Positions 1-6,829 of a DNA stretch of 16,580 nucleotides are shown piece by piece. Position 1 is the first letter of the stretch. The number at the start of each line of letters is the position of its first letter. A program made the position numbers and the translations under genes. The notes under the pieces are model-generated. The model searched no databases. It was not told where the DNA came from and was given only the letters and a program-made list of their open reading frames with translations. Origin of the DNA: CAZLGM01 sp964623625 (GTDB lineage Bacteria; Desulfobacterota; Desulfobulbia; Desulfobulbales; Desulfocapsaceae); contig CAZUUJ010000074.1 in NCBI GenBank assembly GCA_964623625.1, positions 1 to 16,580 of the forward strand, written 5' to 3'.

Positions 1-1955
1 CCGATTTTCTGAATGGTGCCGTCACAGGGAGCTGGCAGGGCATTCTCCATCTTCATTGCTTCAAGAATGACTACAGTGTCTCCCTCGCTTACACTGTCAC
101 CCACATTCTTCTCATACCGCACAATCATTCCCGGCATGGGGGCGGGAAGGGAAGTGCCTGCCGTGTCATCGGAACTCACCGCAGGCTCGGCGGCCTCAGC
201 AGCGTCCTCTTTGACAGGGCTTACCGGTGGGGCAGCAGGGGGAGATGCGGGAGCCCCTGGCGCAGGCGCAACAGCAGCCTGGGGAGCAGCCATCACCTGA
301 CCGGGAGCAACTATAATAGGAGAGCCGCCAACAGGATCAACCTCGACACTGTAATACTCATTGTCGATAAACACATTGAAGCTGCGGGCAACTTCACTCT
401 TCTTGGGCGTATCGTCACGAACCTCAACAACTTTGCCCGCCTTGGCCTTGGCAAGTAAAGCATCCTTATTCTTCACCTCTTCAAGACTGGTCGGCTTCAC
501 CTCATCGGGAACAGGTGCATGACCATACTTCCATTGCAGAAACTTGCGGCCGGTCACCGGAAACATGGCAAAGGTAACCAGATCATCCATATCCTTGGCT
601 AAGCTGCCGATATCCTCTTTGGCCTTGTCAAGCTCAGGTTCAAGGACTTCGGCAGGACGACAACTGATCGGCTCCTCGCCCCTGGGGTAATCCGTGAGGG
701 CCTTCTTCTGCACCTCGGAATCAATGGGAACAGCCGTCTTGCCATAGAGTCCGTAACACAGATCCTTCACCTGGCCGGTGATCATCTTGTACCGCTCATC
801 ATCTGTATCGTGAAGAACATTATTCACCGTCTGCACACCGACAATCTGAGAGGTGGGAGTAACCAGAGGAATCTGACCCAGCTCTTTACGGACCTTGGGC
901 AGTTCGCGATACACATCGCCAATCCGATCCAGCGCATCCATCTCACGGAGTTGATTAACCAGATTCGACAGCATACCGCCGGGCGTCTGATGCAACAAAA
1001 CGTTGATGTCGATGATCGACATCTTGGAATCATCGAGCAGATGTTTGTATTTGGGCACGACTTCCTCTTCCAGGACTTCATTGATGGCCGCCAGTTTCTT
1101 GATATCAAAACCGGTGTCGCGGTTGGTGCCCAACAGGGTCATCACCAGCGGCTCAATAGCGGCATGGGAGGTCCTGTAGGCATACGGCGTCATACAGGTG
1201 TCGATAATGTCAACACCCGCTTCAATGGCCTTTAAATGGGTCATGGGCGACATGCCCGATGTAAAGTGGCTGTGCAGATGGATGGGAGTGGTGGTGACTT
1301 CCTTGAGCGCCTTCACCAGTTGATAGGCATCGTAAGGTGCCAACAACCCGGCCATATCCTTGATGCAGATGGTGTCGGCTCCCATGGAGTCGAGATCCTT
1401 GGCCTTGTTGATATAATAGTCAAGATCGTACACATCGCCGCCAAGACGCGGCTCGGTCATGGTGTAGCAGATGCAGCCCTGAAAATGCTTGCCCGCGGCC
1501 TTGATGTGTTTGACCACAGTCTCAAAGTTGCGGTAATCGTTCAAGGCGTCAAAGGTCCTGAAGATATCCAGCCCGTTCTCAGCGGTTCGCTCCACAAAGG
1601 CCTGGGCCAGGTCATCGGCGTAGTTGCGGTAGCCGACAAGGTTCTGGGCCCTGAGCAGCATGGAAAAGGGCGTCTTCTTCATGTAGCGTTTCAGGGTCCT
1701 GAGCCTCTCCCATGGGTCTTCGTTCAAGAAGCGGTGCATGGTATCAAAGGTCGCTCCGCCCCATGTTTCAACCGCCCAAAAGCCGATCTCATCGATCATC
1801 TCTGCAACCGGGATCATGTCTTCTGTCCTGCCCCGGGTGGCAAAGAGGGATTGATGGCCGTCACGCAGGGTCAGGTCCATGACCTTGACCGGACTTGCAG
1901 CCGCCGGTCGATCGGGATCGTAATTCATCGCTGTCATTTGCACTTGGTCGCTCAT
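1..1955 (-). CDS. oadA: Pyruvate/oxaloacetate carboxyltransferase (transcarboxylase 5S-like) fused to a biotin carrier domain, 3' end cut by window edge
   Basis: This is the carboxyltransferase half of a biotin enzyme that moves CO2 between oxaloacetate/pyruvate and biotin. The visible 651 residues begin with an HMGL-like TIM barrel: TLRDGHQS near residue 29, CIKDMAGLL with the lysine that is carboxylated in the family, and the metal-binding HSH of LHSHF. A PYC_OADA-type helical domain follows, then an Ala/Pro-rich linker and a biotinyl domain with EAMKME; the biotin lysine codon is at 51-53. About 20 C-terminal residues lie beyond the left edge. The start at 1955 has GGGAAG upstream; an in-frame ATG six codons on is an alternative. 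It is last in the operon with the 12S-like subunit at 2847-4397, which suggests methylmalonyl-CoA carboxyltransferase. No membrane decarboxylase subunit is visible, so a sodium-pumping oxaloacetate decarboxylase is less likely. Pyruvate carboxylase subunit B is the other option. Confidence 0.93.
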   Translation of the reverse strand, partial: MSDQVQMTAMNYDPDRPAAASPVKVMDLTLRDGHQSLFATRGRTEDMIPVAEMIDEIGFWAVETWGGATFDTMHRFLNEDPWERLRTLKRYMKKTPFSMLLRAQNLVGYRNYADDLAQAFVERTAENGLDIFRTFDALNDYRNFETVVKHIKAAGKHFQGCICYTMTEPRLGGDVYDLDYYINKAKDLDSMGADTICIKDMAGLLAPYDAYQLVKALKEVTTTPIHLHSHFTSGMSPMTHLKAIEAGVDIIDTCMTPYAYRTSHAAIEPLVMTLLGTNRDTGFDIKKLAAINEVLEEEVVPKYKHLLDDSKMSIIDINVLLHQTPGGMLSNLVNQLREMDALDRIGDVYRELPKVRKELGQIPLVTPTSQIVGVQTVNNVLHDTDDERYKMITGQVKDLCYGLYGKTAVPIDSEVQKKALTDYPRGEEPISCRPAEVLEPELDKAKEDIGSLAKDMDDLVTFAMFPVTGRKFLQWKYGHAPVPDEVKPTSLEEVKNKDALLAKAKAGKVVEVRDDTPKKSEVARSFNVFIDNEYYSVEVDPVGGSPIIVAPGQVMAAPQAAVAPAPGAPASPPAAPPVSPVKEDAAEAAEPAVSSDDTAGTSLPAPMPGMIVRYEKNVGDSVSEGDTVVILEAMKMENALPAPCDGTIQKI

Positions 1956-2033
1956 TATTTTCTTCCCTTATCTTATGAAGGCCCCCTTGGTTGGGTTGTG
2001 TGTCTATCGTTCTGGACAACCACAAATTATTGT

Positions 2034-2231
2034 TTAAAAAGGTTTAAATGTCCGTATCTGTACCAGCCGTCGCATGGCCATCATCTCCTGTCGGCCATTG
2101 TGGCTCCACTGGCTCGGTTGAGCATGAGGAGTCGTTAGAACCGCCTTGGGTCCCCTGACGCTCTCTTCCATTTCCAGATAGCAGCTGACCGCGGCAAGGG
2201 CCGCTGCTGCCTTTTTTTCTTTATCGTTCAT
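2034..2231 (-). CDS. Small conserved-looking protein of the carboxyltransferase operon
   Basis: A 65-residue protein beginning MNDKEKKAAAALAAV. It has a charged/Ala-rich N-terminal helix (AAAALAAVSCYLEMEE), a short linker, and a C-terminal W-S-H-N-G-R-Q-E-M-M-A-M-R-R patch. It resembles in layout the small accessory proteins found beside acyl-CoA/oxaloacetate carboxylase genes, which have an Ala-rich helix followed by a W..GRQ..M..R tail, but I recall this only as a pattern and assign no function. The ATG at 2231 is preferred because AGAG sits six bases before it; an ATG at 2237 is also in frame but the same AGAG abuts it. It starts 8 bases after the ABM gene stop and ends 78 bases before the biotin-domain gene, all on one strand, so co-transcription is likely. 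A role in assembly or stability of the transcarboxylase complex is inference. Confidence 0.7.
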   Translation of the reverse strand: MNDKEKKAAAALAAVSCYLEMEESVRGPKAVLTTPHAQPSQWSHNGRQEMMAMRRLVQIRTFKPF

Positions 2232-2239
2232 AGCCATCT

Positions 2240-2521
2240 CTACTCATAAACCCCATACTCGGTCTGGGTGCCGAGCAGGGTGTCGATCTTACTCTGGATA
2301 TCTTTACGTTTGTCGTTGTTGAACCAGCTATACCAGTCTTTGGCAGAACGCCAGGTACCGACAACCAGATATTCCCCATCCCTGTCTGTCCTCTTGAATG
2401 TCTGGCCGGAGAGATAGCCGGGCTGTTCGAGGGTAGCACTGCGAAGTTGCTGGAGAAGGTTGTTAAGCTCCTTTTCCTTGTCCCGGGGGACGAATCGTTT
2501 GATAAATACTTTGACAGCCAT
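2240..2521 (-). CDS. ABM-domain (antibiotic biosynthesis monooxygenase-like) small protein
   Basis: A 93-residue single-domain protein with the dimeric ferredoxin-like ABM pattern: a first strand VKVFIKRFV, a helix (KEKELNNLLQQLRSATLEQ), QPGYLSGQTF, then VVGTWRSAKDWYSWFNNDKR and a C-terminal TEYGVYE. Family members are small cofactor-free oxygenases or, often in anaerobes, uncharacterised stress or ligand-binding proteins, so no substrate is claimed. The start at 2521 is set by GGAGA seven bases upstream. The 5' end is affected by an assembly defect: the first 14 codons and the ribosome binding site occur again at 2634-2688 beyond the N run. Collapsing that duplication puts the start about 170 bases after the carboxyltransferase stop. 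It lies inside the transcarboxylase operon, but what it does there is unknown. Confidence 0.82.
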   Translation of the reverse strand: MAVKVFIKRFVPRDKEKELNNLLQQLRSATLEQPGYLSGQTFKRTDRDGEYLVVGTWRSAKDWYSWFNNDKRKDIQSKIDTLLGTQTEYGVYE

Positions 2522-2533
2522 AATGAATTCTCC

Positions 2534-2633
2534 NNNNNNNNNNNNNNNNNNNNNNNNNNNNNNNNNNNNNNNNNNNNNNNNNNNNNNNNNNNNNNNNNNN
2601 NNNNNNNNNNNNNNNNNNNNNNNNNNNNNNNNN
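2534..2633. other. Assembly gap of exactly 100 N
   Basis: A run of 100 undetermined bases. The 55 bases before it (2479-2533) and the 55 after it (2634-2688) are identical, so the two contigs overlap by 55 bases and were joined with a default-size gap. Nothing is probably missing here; see the findings. Confidence 0.97.
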
Positions 2634-2846
2634 TGTCCCGGGGGACGAATCGTTTGATAAATACTTTGACAGCCATAATGAATTCTCCTGTAGCCAATTG
2701 CAGGTTCTGTAGATGCTTGGTTTATTTTCTCTAAAATGTAAGAGTTCACAGGTGGGCCGGGTTTTTACAATCGTGGCTGTTCGCTATCACGCTGAAGCGC
2801 GATGCAGGCAGCCGCGACCGTAAAAAGATGGTGTGTCTGCGAATAC
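2634..2846. other. Intergenic region between the 12S-like gene and the ABM gene
   Basis: After the duplicated 55 bases this stretch holds no credible gene. It has one compact hairpin at 2786-2803 (ATCACGC / GCGCGAT with a four-base TGAA loop and one wobble pair). The hairpin is not followed by a T-run in either direction, so I do not call it a terminator. The operon probably reads through. Confidence 0.5.
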
Positions 2847-4397
2847 TTACAACGGGATATTCCCATGTTTCTTCATCGGATTGGTATCTACTTTGTTCTG
2901 GATAAGCGACAGCGCTCTGATAATCCTGATCCGGGTACGGGCTGGTTCGATGATATCGTCGATATAGCCCCGCTGAGCGGCCACATAGGGGTTGGCAACC
3001 GTGTCGTGGTACTCTTCTGCCTTTTCATTGAGATATTGTTCTGGGTTTTCCTGCCCACTCGCCTCTCTACCGTACAATACTCCGACTGCCCCTTTTGCTC
3101 CCATAACGGCGATTTCAGCGGTTGGCCAGGCGTAGTTGATATCACCCCGCAGATGCTTGGAGGACATGACGCAATAGGCTCCGCCGTAACCCTTCCTGGT
3201 AATGACCGTCACCTTTGGGATTGTGGCTTCGGCAAAGGCGTACAGAATTTTAGCGCCATTGCGGATCACACCGCCGTATTCCTGTGCGGTACCGGGCATG
3301 AATCCAGGGACATCGACAAAGGTGACTACCGGAATATTAAAGCAGTCGCAGAACCTCACAAAACGGGCGCCCTTGATGGATGAATCGATATCAAGAGCGC
3401 CGGCATAGTGGAGGGACTGATTGGCAACGATGCCCACGCTCATGCCGTTATAGCGACCGAAACCGACAATCAGATTGGGAGCGAAGTCTTTCTTGATCTC
3501 GAAAAAGTCGCCGTTATCGATTGTTCTCAGGATAATTTCCTTCATGTCAAAAGGCGTGTTTGGATTTTCCGGGATAAAGGTATTGAGTTCCTCGGCCCTT
3601 CTCTCAGCAGGGTCGTCGCATTGTAAAACAGGTGGGTTCTCGGTATTGTTCTGGGGAAGAAAGGACATCAGCTTGCGGATATAGCCAATGGCATCAACTC
3701 CCGATTCGGCGGCATAATCGGAAACACCGCTGCGGGAACTGTGCATATCGGCACCGCCAAGCTCCTCAATGGTGACATCTTCATGGGTCACCGATTTGAC
3801 CACTTTAGGGCCGGTGAGAAACATGTAGGAGTTCTTCTTCACCATCACCACAAAGTCGGTGAGGGCAGGGGAGTAGACCGCTCCTCCGGCACAGGGGCCG
3901 AAGATCGCCGATATCTGAGGAATAACACCGGAACCCATGACGTTGCGAAGGAAAATATCGGTGTAGCCTGCCAGGCTTTCAATGCCTTCCTGGATTCGGG
4001 CGCCGCCGGAATCATTGAGGCCGATCACCGGAGCGCCGTTCTTCATGGCCAGATCCATGATCTTGCAAACTTTCTCTGCAAATGTCTCGGAGAGCGAGCC
4101 GCCCAGCACCGTGAAATCCTGGGCGAAAATATAGACCACTCGGCCATCGATGGTACCGTAGCCGGTGATCACTCCGTCTCCGGGAAATTTCTTGTTGTCC
4201 ATGCCAAAATCCCGGCATCGATGGGCCTTGAACATGTCGAATTCTTCAAAGGAGTCCTTGTCAAGCAGCAGATCGATACGTTCTCTTGCGGTCAGGCGGC
4301 CCAGGGAATGCATCTTCTCAATGCGCTTCTTGCCGCCGCCAAGCTTGGCTTCTGCTTGTAGTTTTTGTAACTGTTCCAGTTGTTGCTTGGTGTTCAT
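2847..4397 (-). CDS. mmdA: Biotin-dependent acyl-CoA carboxyltransferase (methylmalonyl-CoA carboxyltransferase 12S / propionyl-CoA carboxylase beta)
   Basis: A 516-residue carboxyltransferase subunit that transfers CO2 between biotin and propionyl-CoA/methylmalonyl-CoA. Both crotonase-like halves are intact. The N-terminal half has RLTARERIDLLLD, GGSLSETFAEKV, NDSGGARIQEG and FGPCAGGAVYSPALTDF. The C-terminal half has DVPGFMPGTAQEYGGVIR, RKGYGGAYCVMSSK and the typical ending MKKHGNIPL. Length matches the family (about 510-520). The ATG at 4397 is chosen because AAGGAA lies about seven bases upstream and the protein then starts where relatives do; a longer reading back to 4538 is not needed. 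It is first in an operon with an ABM protein, a small protein and the 5S-plus-biotin subunit. That gives all three parts of a transcarboxylase (12S, 5S, 1.3S), which fits propionate metabolism. The alternative is a propionyl-CoA carboxylase beta chain whose biotin carboxylase lies elsewhere. Confidence 0.95.
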   Translation of the reverse strand: MNTKQQLEQLQKLQAEAKLGGGKKRIEKMHSLGRLTARERIDLLLDKDSFEEFDMFKAHRCRDFGMDNKKFPGDGVITGYGTIDGRVVYIFAQDFTVLGGSLSETFAEKVCKIMDLAMKNGAPVIGLNDSGGARIQEGIESLAGYTDIFLRNVMGSGVIPQISAIFGPCAGGAVYSPALTDFVVMVKKNSYMFLTGPKVVKSVTHEDVTIEELGGADMHSSRSGVSDYAAESGVDAIGYIRKLMSFLPQNNTENPPVLQCDDPAERRAEELNTFIPENPNTPFDMKEIILRTIDNGDFFEIKKDFAPNLIVGFGRYNGMSVGIVANQSLHYAGALDIDSSIKGARFVRFCDCFNIPVVTFVDVPGFMPGTAQEYGGVIRNGAKILYAFAEATIPKVTVITRKGYGGAYCVMSSKHLRGDINYAWPTAEIAVMGAKGAVGVLYGREASGQENPEQYLNEKAEEYHDTVANPYVAAQRGYIDDIIEPARTRIRIIRALSLIQNKVDTNPMKKHGNIPL

Positions 4398-4522
4398 AAT
4401 CTTTTCCTTGATACAACCTGTAGTGTCTATTGATTTCGGTTGTTGATGATTGTCGCTGTTGCCCGATAAACTATTTTGACTTTTCCGGTGTCGGTTTTGG
4501 AAAAACTTAGCGTAAAAATATA

Positions 4523-4543
4523 TAACATTGTTACACAATGTTA
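4523..4543. promoter_or_regulatory. Perfect 9+9 palindrome, operator candidate
   Basis: TAACATTGT and ACAATGTTA are exact inverted repeats separated by TAC. The site lies 126 bases upstream of the 12S-like gene start, next to an AT-rich TATATA stretch. The size and symmetry fit a dimeric repressor such as a TetR or MarR family protein; the regulator is not visible in the window. Confidence 0.55.
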
Positions 4544-4586
4544 CAGATGATGCAATATGTTTTTTCTGTATTAAGAAAGGAGCGGT

Positions 4587-4676
4587 ATGTTTAAGTCTCT
4601 GTTTATTTCAGGTATTTATCATGTAACAGTTTTATATGGCAATAAAAATAGGAGGCTGCTGGGTGCTTTGAGCTGA
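4587..4676 (+). CDS. Possible 29-residue small ORF or leader peptide
   Basis: The ATG at 4587 follows a strong GAAAGGAG Shine-Dalgarno at four bases and opens a 29-codon frame ending TGA. The peptide starts MFKSLFISGIYHVTVLYG and has a hydrophobic first half with a basic NKNRR patch after it. It lies just downstream, on the plus strand, of the palindrome at 4523-4543. I do not recognise it; the ribosome binding site is the main evidence and it may be spurious. Confidence 0.25.
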   Translation: MFKSLFISGIYHVTVLYGNKNRRLLGALS

Positions 4677-4722
4677 TAACCATTTAAAAATCGAGCTGGA
4701 ATAATATAGAAAAATTAAAAAG

Positions 4723-4740
4723 AACATTGTTACTCAATAT
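4723..4740. promoter_or_regulatory. Degenerate second copy of the operator candidate
   Basis: AACATTGTTAC repeats exactly the first 11 bases of the 4524-4534 half, and TCAATAT follows in place of ACAATGT. Spacing between the two sites is 199 bases. Two related sites in one divergent intergenic region suggest one DNA-binding regulator. Confidence 0.4.
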
Positions 4741-4812
4741 GGGTTCCTAGTTGTGGAAGAATAACAACAATTCATCTGGATCTTTAGTATTAATGAGATT
4801 GCTGCAATCGAG

Positions 4813-4840
4813 TTGACCATACCCGCAGATAGAGTATAAA
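4813..4840 (+). promoter_or_regulatory. Sigma70-like promoter candidate upstream of the structured RNA and ridA
   Basis: TTGACC at 4813-4818 and TATAAA at 4835-4840 are separated by 16 bases. Transcription would start near 4847, about 50 bases before the helix-rich element at 4897-5021 and about 325 bases before the ridA start, leaving a long leader. Confidence 0.5.
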
Positions 4841-4896
4841 GTGTGGTGAGAAATCCAGGCTGGATATATTATCCTGAATCTGTAAGCGTCCGATAA

Positions 4897-5021
4897 TGCT
4901 GTAGCTTAACTTGATTTACCAGATCAATAATAGAGCACTATATCGGTCAGGTAAATCAAGTAAAAATGCAGTGCTGCCGGATGCCCCGGAGGGCGGATGA
5001 CTCTTATAGGTTAAGACAGCA
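4897..5021 (+). ncRNA. Multi-helix structured RNA candidate (riboswitch-like leader or small RNA)
   Basis: A closing helix pairs TGCTGT (4897-4902) and CTTAAC (4905-4910) with GTTAAG (5010-5015) and ACAGCA (5016-5021), leaving a two-base AG bulge. Inside it, ACTTGATTTACC (4909-4920) pairs perfectly with GGTAAATCAAGT (4950-4961); its loop can extend through GAT/ATC and ATAG/CTAT around an AGCA tetraloop. A second GC-rich hairpin uses GCCC (4983-4986) and GGGC (4991-4994) around CGGA. Two bases (4909-4910) could join either of the first two helices. This gives a three-way-junction shape. It matches no riboswitch class I know. Position, downstream of a promoter candidate and 150 bases before ridA, suggests a leader; a DNA palindrome or mobile repeat is the alternative. 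Confidence 0.4.
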
Positions 5022-5069
5022 GGATCCAATATTTTATTAAAGAAAAATGTATTAACTCAAACAATATTC

Positions 5070-5098
5070 TTGATCACGGGTTCAGGATTACCTGATAA
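5070..5098 (+). promoter_or_regulatory. Second promoter candidate for ridA
   Basis: TTGATC (5070-5075), a 17-base spacer and TGATAA (5093-5098) would start transcription about 65 bases before the ridA start codon. A small TCAGG/CCTGA hairpin (5082-5095) overlaps the spacer and the -10. Confidence 0.35.
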
Positions 5099-5170
5099 GG
5101 TGGCGTAATAAGAAGTGATTGAGAGTATATAGCATAAAGCAGATTATTATGAAACCAAGTGAGGAATAGT

Positions 5171-5566
5171 ATGAATCGTCAGATTGTAAATACTGATCAG
5201 GCACCTAATGCCGTTGGACCATATTCTCAGGCGACCAGAAATGAAAAGATGATCTTTACTGCAGGGCAGATTCCCATTGATCCGGTAACCGGTGAATTGG
5301 TGACCGGAGACATTGGAGAACAGACCCGACAAGTGTTGGACAATCTCCGTGCGGTGGTCGATGCTGGTGGCGGCTGTCTGGCAAGTGTCATGAAGACAAC
5401 GGTTTTTCTCCAGGATATGGGGGAGTTCATGGAAATGAACAAGGTGTATGGTGAATATTTCCCGGAAAATCCACCTGCCCGCAGCACAATTGAGGTTGCT
5501 GCCCTTCCTCTTGGGGCAAGGGTGGAGATTGAGGCAATCGCCCAGATAACAGGTTCTCTAAAATAG
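5171..5566 (+). CDS. ridA: RidA family reactive enamine/imine deaminase
   Basis: A 131-residue RidA/YjgF protein. The family hydrolyses reactive enamine/imine intermediates, such as 2-aminoacrylate formed by PLP enzymes, to keto acids and ammonia, as a cytosolic homotrimer. The sequence shows the N-terminal APNAVGPYSQA, FTAGQIPIDP, the helix QTRQVLDNLRAVVDAGG, and PPARSTIEVAALPLGARVEIEAIA. R104 of PARST is the substrate-carboxylate arginine and E121 is at the active-site glutamate position, so it should be an active RidA-subfamily member. The start at 5171 is preferred over a GTG at 5159 because GAGG lies six bases upstream and the length then equals the family norm. The amidohydrolase-like gene follows after 69 bases with no terminator, so the two are probably co-transcribed. 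Confidence 0.96.
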   Translation: MNRQIVNTDQAPNAVGPYSQATRNEKMIFTAGQIPIDPVTGELVTGDIGEQTRQVLDNLRAVVDAGGGCLASVMKTTVFLQDMGEFMEMNKVYGEYFPENPPARSTIEVAALPLGARVEIEAIAQITGSLK

Positions 5567-5635
5567 GTCATTTAAGGCTTTTGCTTCAAAGGACTTGTCG
5601 ACGCTAAGATTTTCTATCTGCGTGAAAGGACATAT

Positions 5636-6829
5636 ATGGGGGGAAAACGATACGTCATTGCAGGGCGGTTGATTGATGGCAGTGGTACTGCTCTGCAAAG
5701 AAAGGTCTATTTTGAAGTGACAGATGGCCGTATTGCTTCCATTGGACCCGAAACGAAACTCGAAAACAAAGATGGTTTACAGGTTGATGATTTATCGCAC
5801 TGTACCATTTTACCACCACTGGTAGATTGCAGCGTTGTGCTCTCACAATCGCCTTCTGTGGATGACAGGGTGGTTCAGTCAAGTGAAGATTCCCATCCTT
5901 CAATAAAGAGAGAACTCTTTTATCGCCATATCCGTGATTGTTATGTGTATGGGGTCTTGGGGGTGGTGGACAATGGTGGTTTGTCAGAACAGTATCTTGA
6001 TAAAAAAGAGGAAGGAAGTGAGGTCACTGTTAAAGCAGCAACCACTCCTAGCTTGAGCAGTTTCGATTGGTACGACAAAAAACAGCCGCAGGATGATATT
6101 TTTAGAATCCAATATTCCCGGGATGTAGACATGTATTCCGATTCCGAACCTAAATTCAGTCGCAAGGATCTGGGCCGGTTTATCCAACAGGGAGGAAACA
6201 ACACAGTGGTTGTGGTTGCCAACGGGCAGCAACAGGTAGAAGAAGCGCTCACAGCAGGATGTGATGCTATTGAGCAGGGTTACTCAATGGGTGAGAAGAA
6301 CATGCGGAAAATGGCTGACAGAGGAGTGCTTTGGATTCCGAATGTTCTGCGGGCTAAAAATTCTGTAGACTCCTCTTCAACCGGTGGAGACGTGTGCTGC
6401 CGGTTTTCTCAACGATATGCTGCTCCCGGAAAACCGATTCCAGGTGCCGAAGCGTTTTGGAAATCGATGCTTGAAAACCAACTAGATCAACTGCGTCTGG
6501 CAAAAATGCTGGGTGTAAAAACGGCCTGCGGAACCGGAGCAGGCAGTGTCGGTATACTTCATGGCGAGTCGATGGTCGAGGAGATCAAGCTGTTTGTCAA
6601 GGCGGGCTATTCGCTTGAAGAGACAGTGAAGTGCGCTTCGAAAAACGGAGCCGATTTCTTCGGAATGCAACACATGGGCTCACTGACCATTGGACAAAGA
6701 GCAACCTTCTTAATCACCAGAGGAACGCCGCAGCAACTGCCGAGAAAGCTCTCTTTCCTCGAAGATATCTATATTGATGGTGAATCCAGTCCGTCCTATA
6801 GAAAAAATCCTATTATTACAATGGAATAA
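5636..6829 (+). CDS. Amidohydrolase-fold protein lacking the metal centre (probable pseudoenzyme)
   Basis: A 397-residue protein that follows the imidazolonepropionase/amidohydrolase layout: a small beta domain (IAGRLIDGSG, TDGRIASIGP), a TIM barrel, and a C-terminal return to the beta domain (MGSLTIGQRATFLITRG). Yet the metal ligands are gone. The usual DxHxH reads D64-C-S-V-V; VHAHG reads V194-A-N196-G; IEHG reads I-E-Q214-G; GTDAG reads G-T-G301-A-G. Surrounding structural motifs are preserved (GVLGVVDNGG, EEALTAGCDAIE, GVKTACGTGAG, LHGES with H309) and the frame is open throughout, so this looks like selected loss of catalysis and not decay. AAAGGA five bases before the ATG supports the start. 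Binding, scaffold or regulatory work with RidA is inference. A different chemistry with unrecognised residues is possible. Confidence 0.85.
   Translation: MGGKRYVIAGRLIDGSGTALQRKVYFEVTDGRIASIGPETKLENKDGLQVDDLSHCTILPPLVDCSVVLSQSPSVDDRVVQSSEDSHPSIKRELFYRHIRDCYVYGVLGVVDNGGLSEQYLDKKEEGSEVTVKAATTPSLSSFDWYDKKQPQDDIFRIQYSRDVDMYSDSEPKFSRKDLGRFIQQGGNNTVVVVANGQQQVEEALTAGCDAIEQGYSMGEKNMRKMADRGVLWIPNVLRAKNSVDSSSTGGDVCCRFSQRYAAPGKPIPGAEAFWKSMLENQLDQLRLAKMLGVKTACGTGAGSVGILHGESMVEEIKLFVKAGYSLEETVKCASKNGADFFGMQHMGSLTIGQRATFLITRGTPQQLPRKLSFLEDIYIDGESSPSYRKNPIITME

Larger units (their letters stand above)
4398..5170. other. Long divergent intergenic region between the transcarboxylase operon and ridA
   Basis: These 773 AT-rich bases lie between two divergent transcription units. 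They contain a palindromic operator candidate (4523-4543) with a degenerate second copy (4723-4740), a possible 29-codon ORF (4587-4676), a sigma70-like promoter (4813-4840), a multi-helix RNA candidate (4897-5021) and a second promoter candidate (5070-5098). No tRNA or protein gene of normal size is visible. Confidence 0.7.

Noticed and set aside
13..2138. Plus-strand open frames of up to 300 codons opposite the 5S-like gene
   Set aside because: They are antisense to a clearly coding biotin/HMGL-domain gene, show no family motifs and lack ribosome binding sites.
2221..2749. Open frames reading through the N run, giving longer versions of the ABM protein
   Set aside because: They arise only because unknown bases contain no stops and the flanking 55 bases are duplicated; the real protein starts at 2521.
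4897..5021. Known riboswitch (SAM, SAH, glycine, fluoride, cobalamin, c-di-GMP, THF)
   Set aside because: None of the signature conserved sequences I know from these classes is present.
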